A DNA stretch of 64,000 nt from Bradyrhizobium sp. Tv2a-2 (GCF_000472425.1 NZ_AXAI01000020.1:117-64116), one strand, 5' to 3'. Shown: positions 1 through 9,044, counted from the stretch's first letter. Notes: a model not told the origin generated them from the letters alone. Translations and numbers: made by a program.

Positions 1-219
1 ATTTCCTTTGAGCTGAAGGGCGCCCATCCCCACGATGTCGCGACTGTCATCGACCGGCAGGGCATTGCGGTGCGCGCCGGCACCCATTGCGTGATGCCGC
101 TTTTAGAGCGGTTCAACGTGACGGCGACCTGCCGCGCCTCCTTTGGCATGTATAATACGCGTGAAGAAGTCGACCAGCTGGCGCAGGCGCTGAACAAGGC
201 GCGGGAATTGTTCGCATGA
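1..219 (+). CDS. sufS: SufS-type cysteine desulfurase, 3' end only
   Basis: The open frame runs from base 1 to a TGA at 217-219 and gives the last 72 residues of a class II (SufS/CsdA) cysteine desulfurase; the 5' part lies outside the window. The stretch RAGTHCVMP carries the catalytic cysteine that takes the persulfide (codon at 88-90), followed by the family C-terminal signature RASFGMYNTREEVD. The enzyme removes sulfur from L-cysteine for Fe-S cluster building in the cytosol. Its stop overlaps the start of the next gene in ATGA, so translation is probably coupled. Identification as SufS rather than IscS rests on this motif and on the SUF-type genes that follow. Confidence 0.92.
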   Translation: MSFELKGAHPHDVATVIDRQGIAVRAGTHCVMPLLERFNVTATCRASFGMYNTREEVDQLAQALNKARELFA

Positions 220-596
220 CCGATATGACCGACACGGCCGAAGTCAGAGCCAACCCCATGGAGACGCTTTCGGCGCTGCCGCCGGAGGAGACCGAGCGGC
301 TGACCACAGACATCGTCGCCGCGCTGAAGACGGTGTTCGACCCGGAAATCCCGGCCGATATTTACGAGCTTGGGCTGATCTACAAGGTCGAGATCAAGGA
401 CGACCGCGCGGTGGACGTGATGATGACCTTGACCACGCCGAACTGCCCGGCGGCCGGTGAGTTGCCGACCATGGTCGAAAACGCCGTCGCCAGCGTTCCC
501 GGCGTCGGTGTGGTGAGCGTCAACGTGGTGTGGGAGCCGGTCTGGTCGCCGGAGCGCATGAGCGACGAGGCGCGGCTCGTGCTGAATATGTGGTGA
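216..596 (+). CDS. sufT: SUF system Fe-S assembly protein, SufT/DUF59 (MIP18) family
   Basis: A 126-residue protein made almost entirely of one DUF59/MIP18 domain: the opening VFDPEIPADIYELGLIY and the central TTPNCPAAGELP with its single conserved cysteine are the family hallmarks. Members act as auxiliary factors in maturation or transfer of Fe-S clusters. The start ATG overlaps the sufS stop by four bases, and a sufA-like gene follows 51 bases later, so it belongs to the suf operon. The first 20 residues are variable, and a second ATG at 258 is an alternative start. The family assignment is secure; the exact step it serves is inferred from relatives. Confidence 0.9.
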   Translation: MTDMTDTAEVRANPMETLSALPPEETERLTTDIVAALKTVFDPEIPADIYELGLIYKVEIKDDRAVDVMMTLTTPNCPAAGELPTMVENAVASVPGVGVVSVNVVWEPVWSPERMSDEARLVLNMW

Positions 597-647
597 TTCG
601 CAGTAACACTAATGAGCCGGCATTGATTAGCCGACGGGACTGACCAC

Positions 648-1049
648 ATGAATGACATGACACAGGCACCATCTCCCGCACCCAAGCCGAAGGCACGTCC
701 GCGACCGCAGGTCATGCGACTGACCGAAGCGGCGGCGCAGCGCGTGCTGGAACTGACCCAGCGTGCCGATTCCGAGATTGTGGGCTTACGTGTCGGCGTG
801 AAAAACGGCGGCTGCGCTGGCCAGTCCTACACGGTCGAATACGCCCACGAGATCCGCCCGACCGACGAAGTGGTCGAGGACAAGGGCGTGAAGGTCCTGG
901 TCGATCCCAAGGCCGTCTTGTTCCTGCTCGGCACCGAGATGGACTACAAGGCCGACAAGATGCAGGCCCAGTTCGTATTCAACAACCCGAACCAGATTTC
1001 CGCCTGCGGCTGCGGCGAGTCGGTGCAGCTGAAGCCGGCTGAGGTTTGA
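648..1049 (+). CDS. sufA: Fe-S cluster assembly scaffold/carrier, SufA/IscA family
   Basis: A 133-residue A-type carrier protein. After a Pro/Lys-rich N-terminus of about 25 residues comes the HesB/IscA domain with the three conserved cysteines: one in NGGCAGQSY and two in the C-terminal ACGCGES. Such proteins bind a [2Fe-2S] or [4Fe-4S] cluster and hand it to apoproteins in the cytosol. It is the last recognisable gene of the suf operon here, 51 bases after sufT. Its position after sufS and sufT makes SufA the more likely name than IscA or ErpA. Confidence 0.92.
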   Translation: MNDMTQAPSPAPKPKARPRPQVMRLTEAAAQRVLELTQRADSEIVGLRVGVKNGGCAGQSYTVEYAHEIRPTDEVVEDKGVKVLVDPKAVLFLLGTEMDYKADKMQAQFVFNNPNQISACGCGESVQLKPAEV

Positions 1050-1134
1050 CGCAGATCGTGGCGCTTGTTCTGACCTCATCCTTGTAACTCAGGAGCCGCG
1101 CTCTGCACTCCTCGCCATGAGGGACGAGGGACAC

Positions 1135-1563
1135 ATGGACCGCGAGTTCCTGACCGACCTGTTCGCGCAATTCGGCCCCGTTACCATCCGCCGGATGTTT
1201 TCGGGCTTCGGCATTTCGGCCGATGGCACCAATTTCGCGCTCGCACTGCGTAGCGGCCTTTATTTTCGTGCCGATCAGGAGACCATCCCCACCTTCGAGG
1301 CGGAGGGCTCAAGGCCATTCCAGTATCAGACGCGCGCCAAGACTGTGACGGTGGCCTCCTACTGGGAGCTGCCGGCACGGCTGTTCGACGATTCCGAGGA
1401 ACTGGCGGTGTGGGCGAAGGACGCGCTTGCCGCGGCTCAGCGCGCAGCGTCGAAGAAGCGCGCGAAGGTGCGGAAGGCAGTAAAGGAGCCGGTCAAAAAG
1501 CGCGCCGCCGGGAAGACGGCGAGTAGGGTCGGTAAGGCAAAGCGTGCTCACCGTTCGAGATGA
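1135..1563 (+). CDS. TfoX N-terminal domain protein
   Basis: A 142-residue protein with a TfoX-N domain in residues 1-100 (FAQFGPVTIRRMFSGFG, then GLYFRAD and the YWELPARLFDD segment). In gamma-proteobacteria TfoX/Sxy activates competence genes, but stand-alone TfoX-N proteins in rhizobia have no proven role. The last 40 residues are very rich in Lys, Arg and Ala, suggesting nucleic-acid contact (inference). I use the ATG at 1135 because an AGGGA ribosome site lies just before it; an in-frame ATG at 1117 would add six residues. It has its own gap of 85 bases after sufA. Confidence 0.85.
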   Translation: MDREFLTDLFAQFGPVTIRRMFSGFGISADGTNFALALRSGLYFRADQETIPTFEAEGSRPFQYQTRAKTVTVASYWELPARLFDDSEELAVWAKDALAAAQRAASKKRAKVRKAVKEPVKKRAAGKTASRVGKAKRAHRSR

Positions 1564-1626
1564 TAATTGGTCGGAGAGATGCTGGGCGCACGGCGCTCGC
1601 CCGCCTTTGGCCACCCTACGGTAGCT

Positions 1627-2694
1627 TCAAGCCACGTGGCTCCGGATCTCGGCCGAAAATTCCGGGTCGACCTCGCAAATCACGCGATTGCGGCCGGCGC
1701 GCTTAGCGGCGTAGAGGCAGGCATCGGCGCGCTCGATCAGCGAATCGGTGTCGTCGCCGGCTTTCAGCATGGAGACGCCGACCGAGATGGTTACGCGGCC
1801 GAGAATTTCGCCAGTCGACTTCTTCTTCAACTCCTTGGCCATGACCGCGCGGCGGATGTGGTCGGCGACCGTCAGCGCCTGGCGCAGCGCGGTATTGGGC
1901 AGCACCACGGCAAACTCCTCGCCGCCGTAGCGCGCGGTGATGTCCTGGCCCTTGATGGTCTGCTTCAGTGACAAGCCGACCAGCCGCAGCACCTGATCGC
2001 CGGTCAGGTGGCCGTAAGAGTCGTTGAACGACTTGAAGTGGTCGATGTCGAACATCAGGAGCGAAAGCGGCTGATTGTTCGCCAGTGCGTTCTTGACCTC
2101 GATCTCGATCATGCGATCGAAATATTTGCGGTTGCCGAGTCCGGTGAGCGGATCGGTCAGGCTCTCGGCGCGGATCGCCTCGAGGCTCTGCTGCAGGTTG
2201 CTGATCTCGGTCTTTGACAGCGCAAGCCGTGTTTCGAGCGCCTTGTTGGTGCCACGCATCTCGCGCGTCGACCTGACAAGCGTCTCAACGATCTCCCTGA
2301 CCTGCGTGGCGGTGTGAGCCGTGGCGAGCCTCTGCGAGGCGCCGTTCAGGCTTGCATCATAGGTTTGTGCCGCCCCGAGCGCCTCGGAGATCAGCGTCAT
2401 CACATCGTCGATCTCGCCGATCACGCGCGAACCGACCTTGTCGATACGGTCGGTGGTTTTGATATGGGAGAGGTAGGTGTCGTAGATCTGCTCGAGATCG
2501 GCCTCGGTCAGCTTGCCGTTGCGGGCCAGCGTCTCGTTGATGATCTTGTTGAGCGGGGCATTATAGCCGGTCGCGTAGACGTACCAGATTTCATAGTTGC
2601 GGGGGATGGCGGTCTGGCGAAGGGATCTGATCTGCCCAAGAGCGACTTCGGCAAACGCCATCGTGCGTTCGTGTTCGTCAAGCACCTTGACCAC
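1627..2694 (-). CDS. GGDEF-domain diguanylate cyclase
   Basis: The C-terminal half is a complete GGDEF domain: SLTDPLTGLGNRKYFD at its start and RYGGEEFAVVLP as active site, so it should make c-di-GMP from two GTP. The residues nine to six before GGEEF are KGQD instead of the RxxD inhibitory site, so product inhibition may be absent. The N-terminal 180 residues are soluble and helical with no transmembrane segment, probably a sensor or dimerisation region of unknown ligand. The frame is open up to a TTG at 2736; I place the start at a GTG (2694) preceded by a GGGGA ribosome site, but this is uncertain. Two PilZ-type proteins elsewhere in the window could be receptors. Confidence 0.88.
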   Translation of the reverse strand: MVKVLDEHERTMAFAEVALGQIRSLRQTAIPRNYEIWYVYATGYNAPLNKIINETLARNGKLTEADLEQIYDTYLSHIKTTDRIDKVGSRVIGEIDDVMTLISEALGAAQTYDASLNGASQRLATAHTATQVREIVETLVRSTREMRGTNKALETRLALSKTEISNLQQSLEAIRAESLTDPLTGLGNRKYFDRMIEIEVKNALANNQPLSLLMFDIDHFKSFNDSYGHLTGDQVLRLVGLSLKQTIKGQDITARYGGEEFAVVLPNTALRQALTVADHIRRAVMAKELKKKSTGEILGRVTISVGVSMLKAGDDTDSLIERADACLYAAKRAGRNRVICEVDPEFSAEIRSHVA

Positions 2695-2902
2695 GATACT
2701 ATCCCCATAGCGGGGCAGCGCCCGCTCGCGCGGCAATCAATCAAATTATTGCAGCCACGTTAGTGGACGATTGTGAATGACCCGTAAACATACGCTCCAC
2801 TTCTGATCAGGATTGGCGAGCTGCGGTCTTTTTTCGCGGAATGCGCGAGAACACGCTGAGGAAGAGTCCCCCCAGTCAACCATCCGTTCGTGATTACTGC
2901 GC

Positions 2903-3009
2903 GACCTAAAGCGCGATGAGATTTGGTTGAATCGTCATCGCGCTTTAGGTCTTTGATTGAGCATGATCTTTCCGGAAAACCGCTACACACTTTTCCGGAT
3001 CATGCTCTA
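2903..3009. repeat. Dispersed double-hairpin repeat, copy A
   Basis: About 107 bases with two imperfect palindromes: CCTAAAGCGCGATGAG pairs with CATCGCGCTTTAGG, and GAGCATGATC with GGAAAA pairs with TTTTCCGG and GATCATGCTC. A nearly identical copy lies at 40272-40375. It sits between the helicase and cyclase genes. From general knowledge this resembles a repeat seen many times in Bradyrhizobium and Rhodopseudomonas genomes; it could work as a transcription end or mRNA-stabilising hairpin. Confidence 0.85.
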
Positions 3010-4392
3010 GACCCGGGCGCGCACCGGCCGCAGCAGGAATGCCGGAAGGTGGGAATGATCCGCGGGCTCCGCGTCGGCCTCGCGTTGCGGCCGCCGCGTT
3101 TCGCTGTGCTGCACCTGAGGTGGGCGCTGCGATTGCGAAGGCGTCGCGTGGTGGCGTCCACTGCCTTGGCGCGGTTCGCGCTCGCGGCTTGCCTTGCGTC
3201 CGCGGCGGGAAGATTCGCGCGACCTCGGCTCGTGCGCCTCCGCGCTCTCGCCGGTGGCTTCGCTCGTGAAATTGCCTTCGGCGCGCGGAATGCTCTGGCC
3301 GATCAGCTTTTCGATTGCGGCAATCGACTTCTGGTCCATCGGCGTGACGATGGAAATCGCCGTTCCGCTGCGTCCGGCGCGGCCGGTGCGGCCGATGCGA
3401 TGAACGTAATCGTCGGGGTGATGAGGCACATCGAAGTTGAAGACATGGCTGACCTCGGGAATGTCGAGGCCGCGCGCGGCGACGTCGGAGGCGACGAGCA
3501 GCGGCAGCTCGCCCTTGCGGAATTGGTCCAGCGCCGCCATGCGCGCCGGCTGGTCCATGTCGCCGTGCAGCGCGCCGACGCTGAAGCCGTGTTTCTGCAG
3601 CGATTTGTAGAGGACCGCGACCTCGCGCTTGCGGTTGCAGAAGATGATCGCGTTCTTCAGGTCCTTGGCGTCGCGGAGCAGGCGGCGCAGCATCTCGCGC
3701 TTCTCATGCGGCTCGCTGCGGGAGCTCACCTGCGCCTGCGTCACTGTGGAGGCGGTTGTTGCCGGCCGGGAAACCTCGACCTTGACCGGGTTGTGCAGGA
3801 AAGCCTCGGTGATCCGGCGGATTTCCGGCGGCATCGTCGCCGTGAAGAACAGCGTCTGCCGCGTGAACGGCACCAGCTTGCAGATGCGCTCGATGTCGGG
3901 AATGAAACCCATGTCGAGCATGCGGTCGGCTTCGTCGATCACGAGCAGCTCGACACCGGTGAGCAAGAGACCGCCGCGTTCAGTGTGATCGAGCAGGCGG
4001 CCGGGGGTTGCGATCAGGACGTCGACTCCGCGGGTCAGTTTGGAGTCCTGGTCGCCGAACGAGACGCCGCCGATCAGGAGCGCCACATTGAGCTTCTGTC
4101 CGGCGCCGTAGCGATCGAAGTTTTCCTTCACTTGTGCTGCGAGCTCGCGGGTCGGCTCCAGGATCAGGGTGCGCGGCATCCGTGCCCGGGCGCGGCCCTT
4201 TTCGAGGATGGTGAGCATCGGGAGCACGAAGGCAGCGGTCTTGCCGGTGCCGGTCTGGGCGATGCCGAGCACGTCGCGTCGGGTGAGGACGTGAGGGATC
4301 GCCTGTTCCTGAATGGGGGTGGGGCTGGTGTAGCCGGTGGCCGCGACGGCGGCTAAAACCTTGTCGGACAAACCGAGATGGGAAAAGGACAT
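3007..4392 (-). CDS. rhlE: DEAD-box ATP-dependent RNA helicase, RhlE type
   Basis: A 461-residue helicase from the start MSFSHLGL. All motifs are visible: Q motif with PTPIQEQAIP, Walker A AQTGTGKT, PTRELAAQ, TPGRLLD, the DEAD box VIDEADRMLDMGF, motif III as TAT instead of SAT, FCNRKREV, ARGLDIPEV and HRIGRTGRAGR. The last 90 residues are Arg/Ser/Pro-rich and disordered, as is typical of RhlE-type proteins that bind RNA or the degradosome. The frame is open upstream to 4536, but the ATG at 4392 matches where family members begin. It is monocistronic, and its 3' end touches a dispersed hairpin repeat. Confidence 0.93.
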   Translation of the reverse strand: MSFSHLGLSDKVLAAVAATGYTSPTPIQEQAIPHVLTRRDVLGIAQTGTGKTAAFVLPMLTILEKGRARARMPRTLILEPTRELAAQVKENFDRYGAGQKLNVALLIGGVSFGDQDSKLTRGVDVLIATPGRLLDHTERGGLLLTGVELLVIDEADRMLDMGFIPDIERICKLVPFTRQTLFFTATMPPEIRRITEAFLHNPVKVEVSRPATTASTVTQAQVSSRSEPHEKREMLRRLLRDAKDLKNAIIFCNRKREVAVLYKSLQKHGFSVGALHGDMDQPARMAALDQFRKGELPLLVASDVAARGLDIPEVSHVFNFDVPHHPDDYVHRIGRTGRAGRSGTAISIVTPMDQKSIAAIEKLIGQSIPRAEGNFTSEATGESAEAHEPRSRESSRRGRKASREREPRQGSGRHHATPSQSQRPPQVQHSETRRPQREADAEPADHSHLPAFLLRPVRARV

Positions 4393-5008
4393 TGAGCCTC
4401 TAGTCGAAACCGCCGTTTGGAATCGAGGGGTAAAAAGGCTGTCGCGTGCTGCCCCGAAACGGCGTGCTTTCAAGAGCTGGGGGCGCTGGTTTACGCTGAC
4501 CGGCGGCTGTCTAACGGAATCGCTTTTCTTGCGCACGTTGCCGCTTCGAGCCGGAACATAGGGTGAAATGGCCCAAAGTCAATGGAGCAGGTGCGGGAAG
4601 CACTGAAAAACCCTAATGTTTTCGCTTAAATCCCGGTCAATTCGATGGTTGCCATGTTTTCAAGGCCGGTCTGGACACCCCCAGTGACGGTGACTCTGCC
4701 GTTATCATGACCCCGCTCGTCCTGGACGTGCGACTCTCGGTCGTTTCCATCCTTACGTCCGCAGCGGCATGCTGAGGCTGTGGCCGAAATTTCTACCCCT
4801 ACGTCCTGAGCTTCGGGTTCTCTGGCGGGAATGAATTCCTGCCTGCGCACAGCTTTATATGAAGCTATATGAAGCTCCCGCCGACCACCCAGTTCATGTC
4901 GGTGGAGCTGACTTATCGCGATGGCAGCGTCTCCGAGGTCAAAGGTTTTCGGACAACGAATCGCAGCAACAACTGATCGTCTCGACACCGCAGTGTTCGA
5001 CCGCCATT
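4393..5008. other. Intergenic region with no convincing gene
   Basis: Upstream region of the helicase gene. It contains a 12-base direct repeat (ATATGAAGCT twice around 4858-4875) and a 35-codon plus-strand frame (4869-4976) whose middle reads ELTYRDGSVSEV; I cannot assign it and it may be a gene remnant. No tRNA, insertion sequence or clear terminator is seen. The helicase promoter should lie between 4393 and about 4560. Confidence 0.4.
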
Positions 5009-5779
5009 TCAGCCCGCGATCGAGTAGCCGCCGTCGACGGGAATGGCTGTGCCTGTGACGAAATCAGACGCAGGCGAGGCCAGAAACACCGCAATTCCTG
5101 CGAAGTCGGAGATATCACCCCAGCGTGCCGCGGGCGTGCGCGCCAGCACTCGTTCGTGCAGGCCGTTGACCTCGACCCGGGCACGCCTGGTGAGATCGGT
5201 ATCGATCCAGCCCGGCAGGATCGCATTGACCTGGATGTTGTCGGCGGCCCAGGCGCAGGCGCACGCGCGGGTGAACTGAACGATGCCGCCCTTGCTCGCC
5301 GCATAGGCCGGAGCGAAGCTCGCTCCGAAGATCGACATCATCGAGCCGATATTGATGACCTTGCCGCCGCCGGCGTCCTTCATGGCGGAATGAACCGCCT
5401 TGCTGCACAGGAAGGCGCTGGTGAGGTTGGTGTCGATCACGCGTTCCCATTCGTCGAGCTCGAGCACATGTGGCGGCTTACGGATGCTCATGCCGGCATT
5501 GTTGACGAGAATATCGATGCGGCCGAGCTCGCTCCTGGCCCGCGCCACCATCGCGCCGATCGCGTCCTTGTCGGTCACATCGGCGCTGACCGAGATCGCC
5601 TTGACGCCGCGGGACTTGAGATCGGCAATCGCCTGTTCGGACTTCGCCGCATTGCGCCCGACGATGGCAACTGCGGCTCCTGCCTCGCCCAGGCCTTGCG
5701 CCATGCCAAGCCCGATGCCGCCATTGCCGCCGGTTACGATGGCGACCTTGCCGCCGAGATCGAATGGTCTTGCTGTCAT
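5009..5779 (-). CDS. SDR family NAD(P)-dependent oxidoreductase
   Basis: A 256-residue classical short-chain dehydrogenase. Seen are the cofactor loop TGGNGGIGLG near residue 17, NNAG near residue 90, the catalytic serine in NIGSM, the YAASKGG catalytic Tyr/Lys pair and the C-terminal IPVDGGYS. The pattern is closest to gluconate 5-dehydrogenase and 2-deoxygluconate 3-dehydrogenase members, but the substrate cannot be read from the sequence. The ATG at 5779 has a GGAG site 11 bases upstream; a GTG at 5791 is an alternative. It lies just downstream of a small membrane protein gene and probably shares its transcript. Confidence 0.9.
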   Translation of the reverse strand: MTARPFDLGGKVAIVTGGNGGIGLGMAQGLGEAGAAVAIVGRNAAKSEQAIADLKSRGVKAISVSADVTDKDAIGAMVARARSELGRIDILVNNAGMSIRKPPHVLELDEWERVIDTNLTSAFLCSKAVHSAMKDAGGGKVINIGSMMSIFGASFAPAYAASKGGIVQFTRACACAWAADNIQVNAILPGWIDTDLTRRARVEVNGLHERVLARTPAARWGDISDFAGIAVFLASPASDFVTGTAIPVDGGYSIAG

Positions 5780-5804
5780 TGTTGTGTCCACTCCAAAAGA
5801 ATCG

Positions 5805-5990
5805 TCAGCGCTTGGCCTGCCAGATGAAGATCAGGCCGAGCGCCGCCATGCACGCGCCATAGCCGACCCACTGGATCTGGTTGATCATGAAGCTCGTCTG
5901 CGGCCATTTGATCGTGCCGGTGCCCTGGCCGATCCAGAGCAGGCCTACCGCAAGCGAGAGTAGCCCGACAATGAGAAGCGCCGTGCGCAT
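5805..5990 (-). CDS. Small two-span membrane protein
   Basis: A 61-residue protein with two hydrophobic segments (about residues 4-20 and 40-58) separated by the polar GQGTGTIKWPQTSF, ending in QAKR. I do not recognise a named family; such proteins occur widely in rhizobia as conserved hypotheticals. A strong GGGGGA ribosome site precedes the ATG by about ten bases. The stop is only about 25 bases from the SDR start, so the two genes are likely cotranscribed. Function unknown. Confidence 0.7.
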   Translation of the reverse strand: MRTALLIVGLLSLAVGLLWIGQGTGTIKWPQTSFMINQIQWVGYGACMAALGLIFIWQAKR

Positions 5991-6136
5991 ATATTTGTTT
6001 CCCCCGAAGCCGTCGTTTTCATTTTTACGGCCATCCGAGGGGTGATGGCGAGCACACAGCCTCGACGCGCCTTGCTTGAGGCAACCGTAGCTTTGGTTTG
6101 AGGATCTTGCAAAGCCTGACGGCGAACCGTCGCACC

Positions 6137-8194
6137 CTAAACGTCCAGCAAATCTTCATCGGCGAATTCGGCCTTTTCGGAGATGAAGGCGAATCGCGCT
6201 TCGGCCTTGGTGCCCATCAATCGCTCGACGGAATCGGCGGTGCCGTCGCGGTCGTCGGCCAGCAGCACCACCCGCAGCAGCGTGCGCTTCTTCGGATCCA
6301 TGGTGGTTTCCTTGAGCTGCGCCGGCATCATCTCGCCGAGGCCTTTGAATCGGCCAATCTCGACCTTGGCGTTGGCGTTGAAATCGCTCTTGAGCAGCCT
6401 CTCCTTGTCGGCATCGTCTCGCGCATAGACCGTCTTGCTGCCATGGGTCAGTTTGTAGAGCGGGGGCACCGCGAGATAGAGATGGCCCTCGTCGATCAGC
6501 CGCGGCATCTGCCGGTAGAAGAAGGTAATCAGGAGCGAGGCGATATGCGCGCCGTCGACGTCGGCGTCGGTCATGACGATGATGCGTGAATAGCGCAGAT
6601 CCTCCTCGCGATAATGCGCGCCGGTGCCACAGCCGAGCGCCTGCACGAGATCGGACAGCTGGGCGTTGGCCATCAGCTTGTCCTTGCCGGCGGAGGCGAC
6701 GTTGAGGATCTTGCCACGCAATGGAAGGATGGCCTGGGTCTTGCGATCGCGCGCAACCTTGGCGGTGCCACCCGCCGAGTCGCCCTCGACGATGAAGATT
6801 TCCGAGCCGTCCTGAGCGGAGTCGGTGCAGTCGGCGAGCTTGCCGGGCAGGCGCAGCTTCTTGACCGCAGTCTTGCGCGCGATTTCCTTTTCCTGGCGGC
6901 GGCGGATGCGCTCTTCCGCGCGCTCGACCACGAAATCGAACAGTCTGTTGGCCTGCACCGGATTGGCCGACAGCCAGTGATCGAAGGGGTCTTTCACCGC
7001 CTGTTCGACGATGCGCTGCGCTTCGGAGGTCGCCAGCCGGTCCTTGGTCTGGCCCTGGAATTCGGGCTCGCGCACGAACACCGAGAGCATCACGGCTGCG
7101 CCCGCCATTACGTCTTCCGAGGTGACGTTGGCCGCGCGCTTGCCCTGGCCGACGCGCTCGGCATGATCCTTCAGGCCGCGCAACAGCGCGCTGCGGATGC
7201 CCGATTCGTGGGTGCCGCCATCCTGGGTCGGAATGGTGTTGCAGTAGGAGGACATGAAACCGTCGGCATCGGCAGTCCACGCCACCGCCCATTCGCAGCC
7301 GCCATGACCGCCGACGCGGCCCGACTTGCCAGAGAAAATGTCCGGATGCACCAGTGCGTCGGCGTGGATTGCGGCTGCGAGATAGTCCTTCAGGCCGCCG
7401 GGGAAGTGGAAGGTCGCCTCTGGCGGCACGTCCTCGACGCCCTTGAGCAGCTCAGGCGGGCAGCGCCAGCGAATCTCGACGCCGCCAAACAGATAGGCTT
7501 TCGAGCGCGCCATCTTGAACAGGCGCTGCGGCTTGAAGACGGCCTTGGCGCCAAAGATGTCGGTGTCCGGCTTGAAGCGGACTGTGGTGCCACGGCGGTT
7601 GTTGACCTTGCCGAGCTCCTCGAGCTTGCCCTTGGGATGGCCCCGCTCGAACGCCATGCGGTAAAGTTGTTGGCCCCGCGCGACCTCGACCTCCAGCCGT
7701 GACGACAGCGCGTTCACCACGGAGACGCCGACGCCGTGTAGGCCGCCAGAGGTCTCATAGACCTTGGAGTCGAACTTGCCACCGGCGTGCAGCGTGCAGA
7801 GAATCACCTCGAGCGCCGACTTCTTGGGAAATTTCGGATGCGGATCGACCGGAATGCCGCGACCGTTGTCGGTAACGGTCAGGAAACCGTCCGTGCCCAG
7901 CTCCACCTCGATGAAAGTGGCATGCCCTGCCAGCGCCTCGTCCATCGAGTTGTCGATGACTTCGGCGAACAGGTGGTGCAGCGCCTTTTCATCGGTGCCG
8001 CCGATATACATGCCCGGACGCCGGCGCACCGGTTCCAGGCCCTCGAGGACCTCGATGTCGCGCGCGGTGTACTCACCTTCGGCGCCGGAGGCGCGCGCTG
8101 CGGCCCTGGAGGCAGACTTTTTCTGCGCTTCGCCGGCTGCAAAAAGATCCGAGGAGGATTTCGACTTCGCAAGTGATTTCAGTGGCTTGGCCAT
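6137..8194 (-). CDS. parE: DNA topoisomerase IV subunit B
   Basis: A 685-residue type IIA topoisomerase B subunit. GHKL ATPase: EVIDNSMDEAL, DNGRGIPVD and GGLHGVGVSVVNALS. TOPRIM: EGDSAGGTAK and MTDADVDGAHI for the metal ions. The C-terminus GRFKGLGEMMP is shared by ParE and GyrB. ParE rather than GyrB is called from the length (no GyrB insert) and from the SANPVQANRLFDFVVERAEER segment; a 50-residue Ala/Ser/Lys N-terminal extension precedes the ATPase domain. With ParC it decatenates daughter chromosomes using ATP. It stands alone here, with a 229-base upstream gap that must hold its promoter. Confidence 0.95.
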   Translation of the reverse strand: MAKPLKSLAKSKSSSDLFAAGEAQKKSASRAAARASGAEGEYTARDIEVLEGLEPVRRRPGMYIGGTDEKALHHLFAEVIDNSMDEALAGHATFIEVELGTDGFLTVTDNGRGIPVDPHPKFPKKSALEVILCTLHAGGKFDSKVYETSGGLHGVGVSVVNALSSRLEVEVARGQQLYRMAFERGHPKGKLEELGKVNNRRGTTVRFKPDTDIFGAKAVFKPQRLFKMARSKAYLFGGVEIRWRCPPELLKGVEDVPPEATFHFPGGLKDYLAAAIHADALVHPDIFSGKSGRVGGHGGCEWAVAWTADADGFMSSYCNTIPTQDGGTHESGIRSALLRGLKDHAERVGQGKRAANVTSEDVMAGAAVMLSVFVREPEFQGQTKDRLATSEAQRIVEQAVKDPFDHWLSANPVQANRLFDFVVERAEERIRRRQEKEIARKTAVKKLRLPGKLADCTDSAQDGSEIFIVEGDSAGGTAKVARDRKTQAILPLRGKILNVASAGKDKLMANAQLSDLVQALGCGTGAHYREEDLRYSRIIVMTDADVDGAHIASLLITFFYRQMPRLIDEGHLYLAVPPLYKLTHGSKTVYARDDADKERLLKSDFNANAKVEIGRFKGLGEMMPAQLKETTMDPKKRTLLRVVLLADDRDGTADSVERLMGTKAEARFAFISEKAEFADEDLLDV

Positions 8195-8423
8195 TTGTCT
8201 TCATATAGTTCGCGCAATTTCGCGCGGGATCGAATCGGTTTGGGCTGACTATGCCATGGCTGGGCTTAAAAAGTGACGGCACGGCCCGCAAGGGGTTTGA
8301 TCCCTGGTGAACAAAACTGCCTCCTTTGTAACTTGAAGTGCAGATAGTCGCTGGCTTACGTGTTTTTTAGGCGTCGGGGCGCTAAGTTCCATCTAAACGG
8401 GGCGGGAAGGGCGTTTTTGCGAC

Positions 8424-8954
8424 ATGGAAGGGTTTGCGCACGCTCTAGCCGATTTCGTGCGCGACCGTCAGGCTTGGGCGGCTCCCATCGTCCTTCTGCT
8501 GGCGTTTGGCGAATCGCTTGCCTTTATCTCACTTTTGATCCCGGCCTGGGGCGCGCTAGTGGCAATCGGCGCGCTGATCGGGGTCAGCGGTATCAACTTC
8601 TTCCCAATCTGGATCGCGGGCTCGATCGGGGCCGCGCTCGGCGACTGGCTCTCCTACTGGTTCGGCTATCGCTACAAGGAGCAGGTCGCGCAGATCTGGC
8701 CGTTGTCGCGCTATCCGGAGATCTTGCCGCGAGGAGAGGCCTTTGTGCGGCGCTGGGGCGTGCCGAGCATCTTCATCGGCCGCTTCTTCGGTCCCTTGCG
8801 TGCCTCGGTGCCGCTGGCGGCGGGGATTTTCGAGATGCCGTACTGGCAGTTTCAAATTGCCAATTTCATCTCTGCCCTGGTCTGGGCGGCGGCGCTGCTC
8901 CTGTTTGGCGATGTGATGGCGAAAATCATGGAGTGGTTGTGGCGCTTCCTTTAG
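8424..8954 (+). CDS. DedA family (VTT domain) inner-membrane protein
   Basis: A 176-residue polytopic protein with four or five hydrophobic stretches. The DedA/VTT signature is visible: an early acidic membrane residue (FGESLAFISLLIPA), the re-entrant GSIGAALGDWLSYWFGYRY with its Asp, and RFFGPLRASVPLAAG with the conserved arginines. DedA proteins are proton-coupled lipid scramblases or undecaprenyl-phosphate flippases involved in membrane homeostasis (family knowledge). The N-terminus is short compared with E. coli DedA (about 219 residues). It is a single gene, divergent from parE. Confidence 0.88.
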   Translation: MEGFAHALADFVRDRQAWAAPIVLLLAFGESLAFISLLIPAWGALVAIGALIGVSGINFFPIWIAGSIGAALGDWLSYWFGYRYKEQVAQIWPLSRYPEILPRGEAFVRRWGVPSIFIGRFFGPLRASVPLAAGIFEMPYWQFQIANFISALVWAAALLLFGDVMAKIMEWLWRFL

Positions 8955-9044
8955 CCGAAAACGGAATAGACTGAGGCCGGCAGGGGTTAGGCCAGCGGAA
9001 CGAACCGCTCAAACCCGTCCTGTCGCTGGGAAGGATCAAACGCC

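Noticed and set aside
2923..4356. Long plus-strand open frame of 477 codons opposite the helicase gene
   Set aside because: It is the mirror frame of the helicase gene in GC-rich DNA; the translation is Arg/Ala/Gly-rich with no domain, while the minus strand shows all helicase motifs.
6614..7702. Long plus-strand open frame opposite parE
   Set aside because: Antisense shadow of parE; no recognisable motif.
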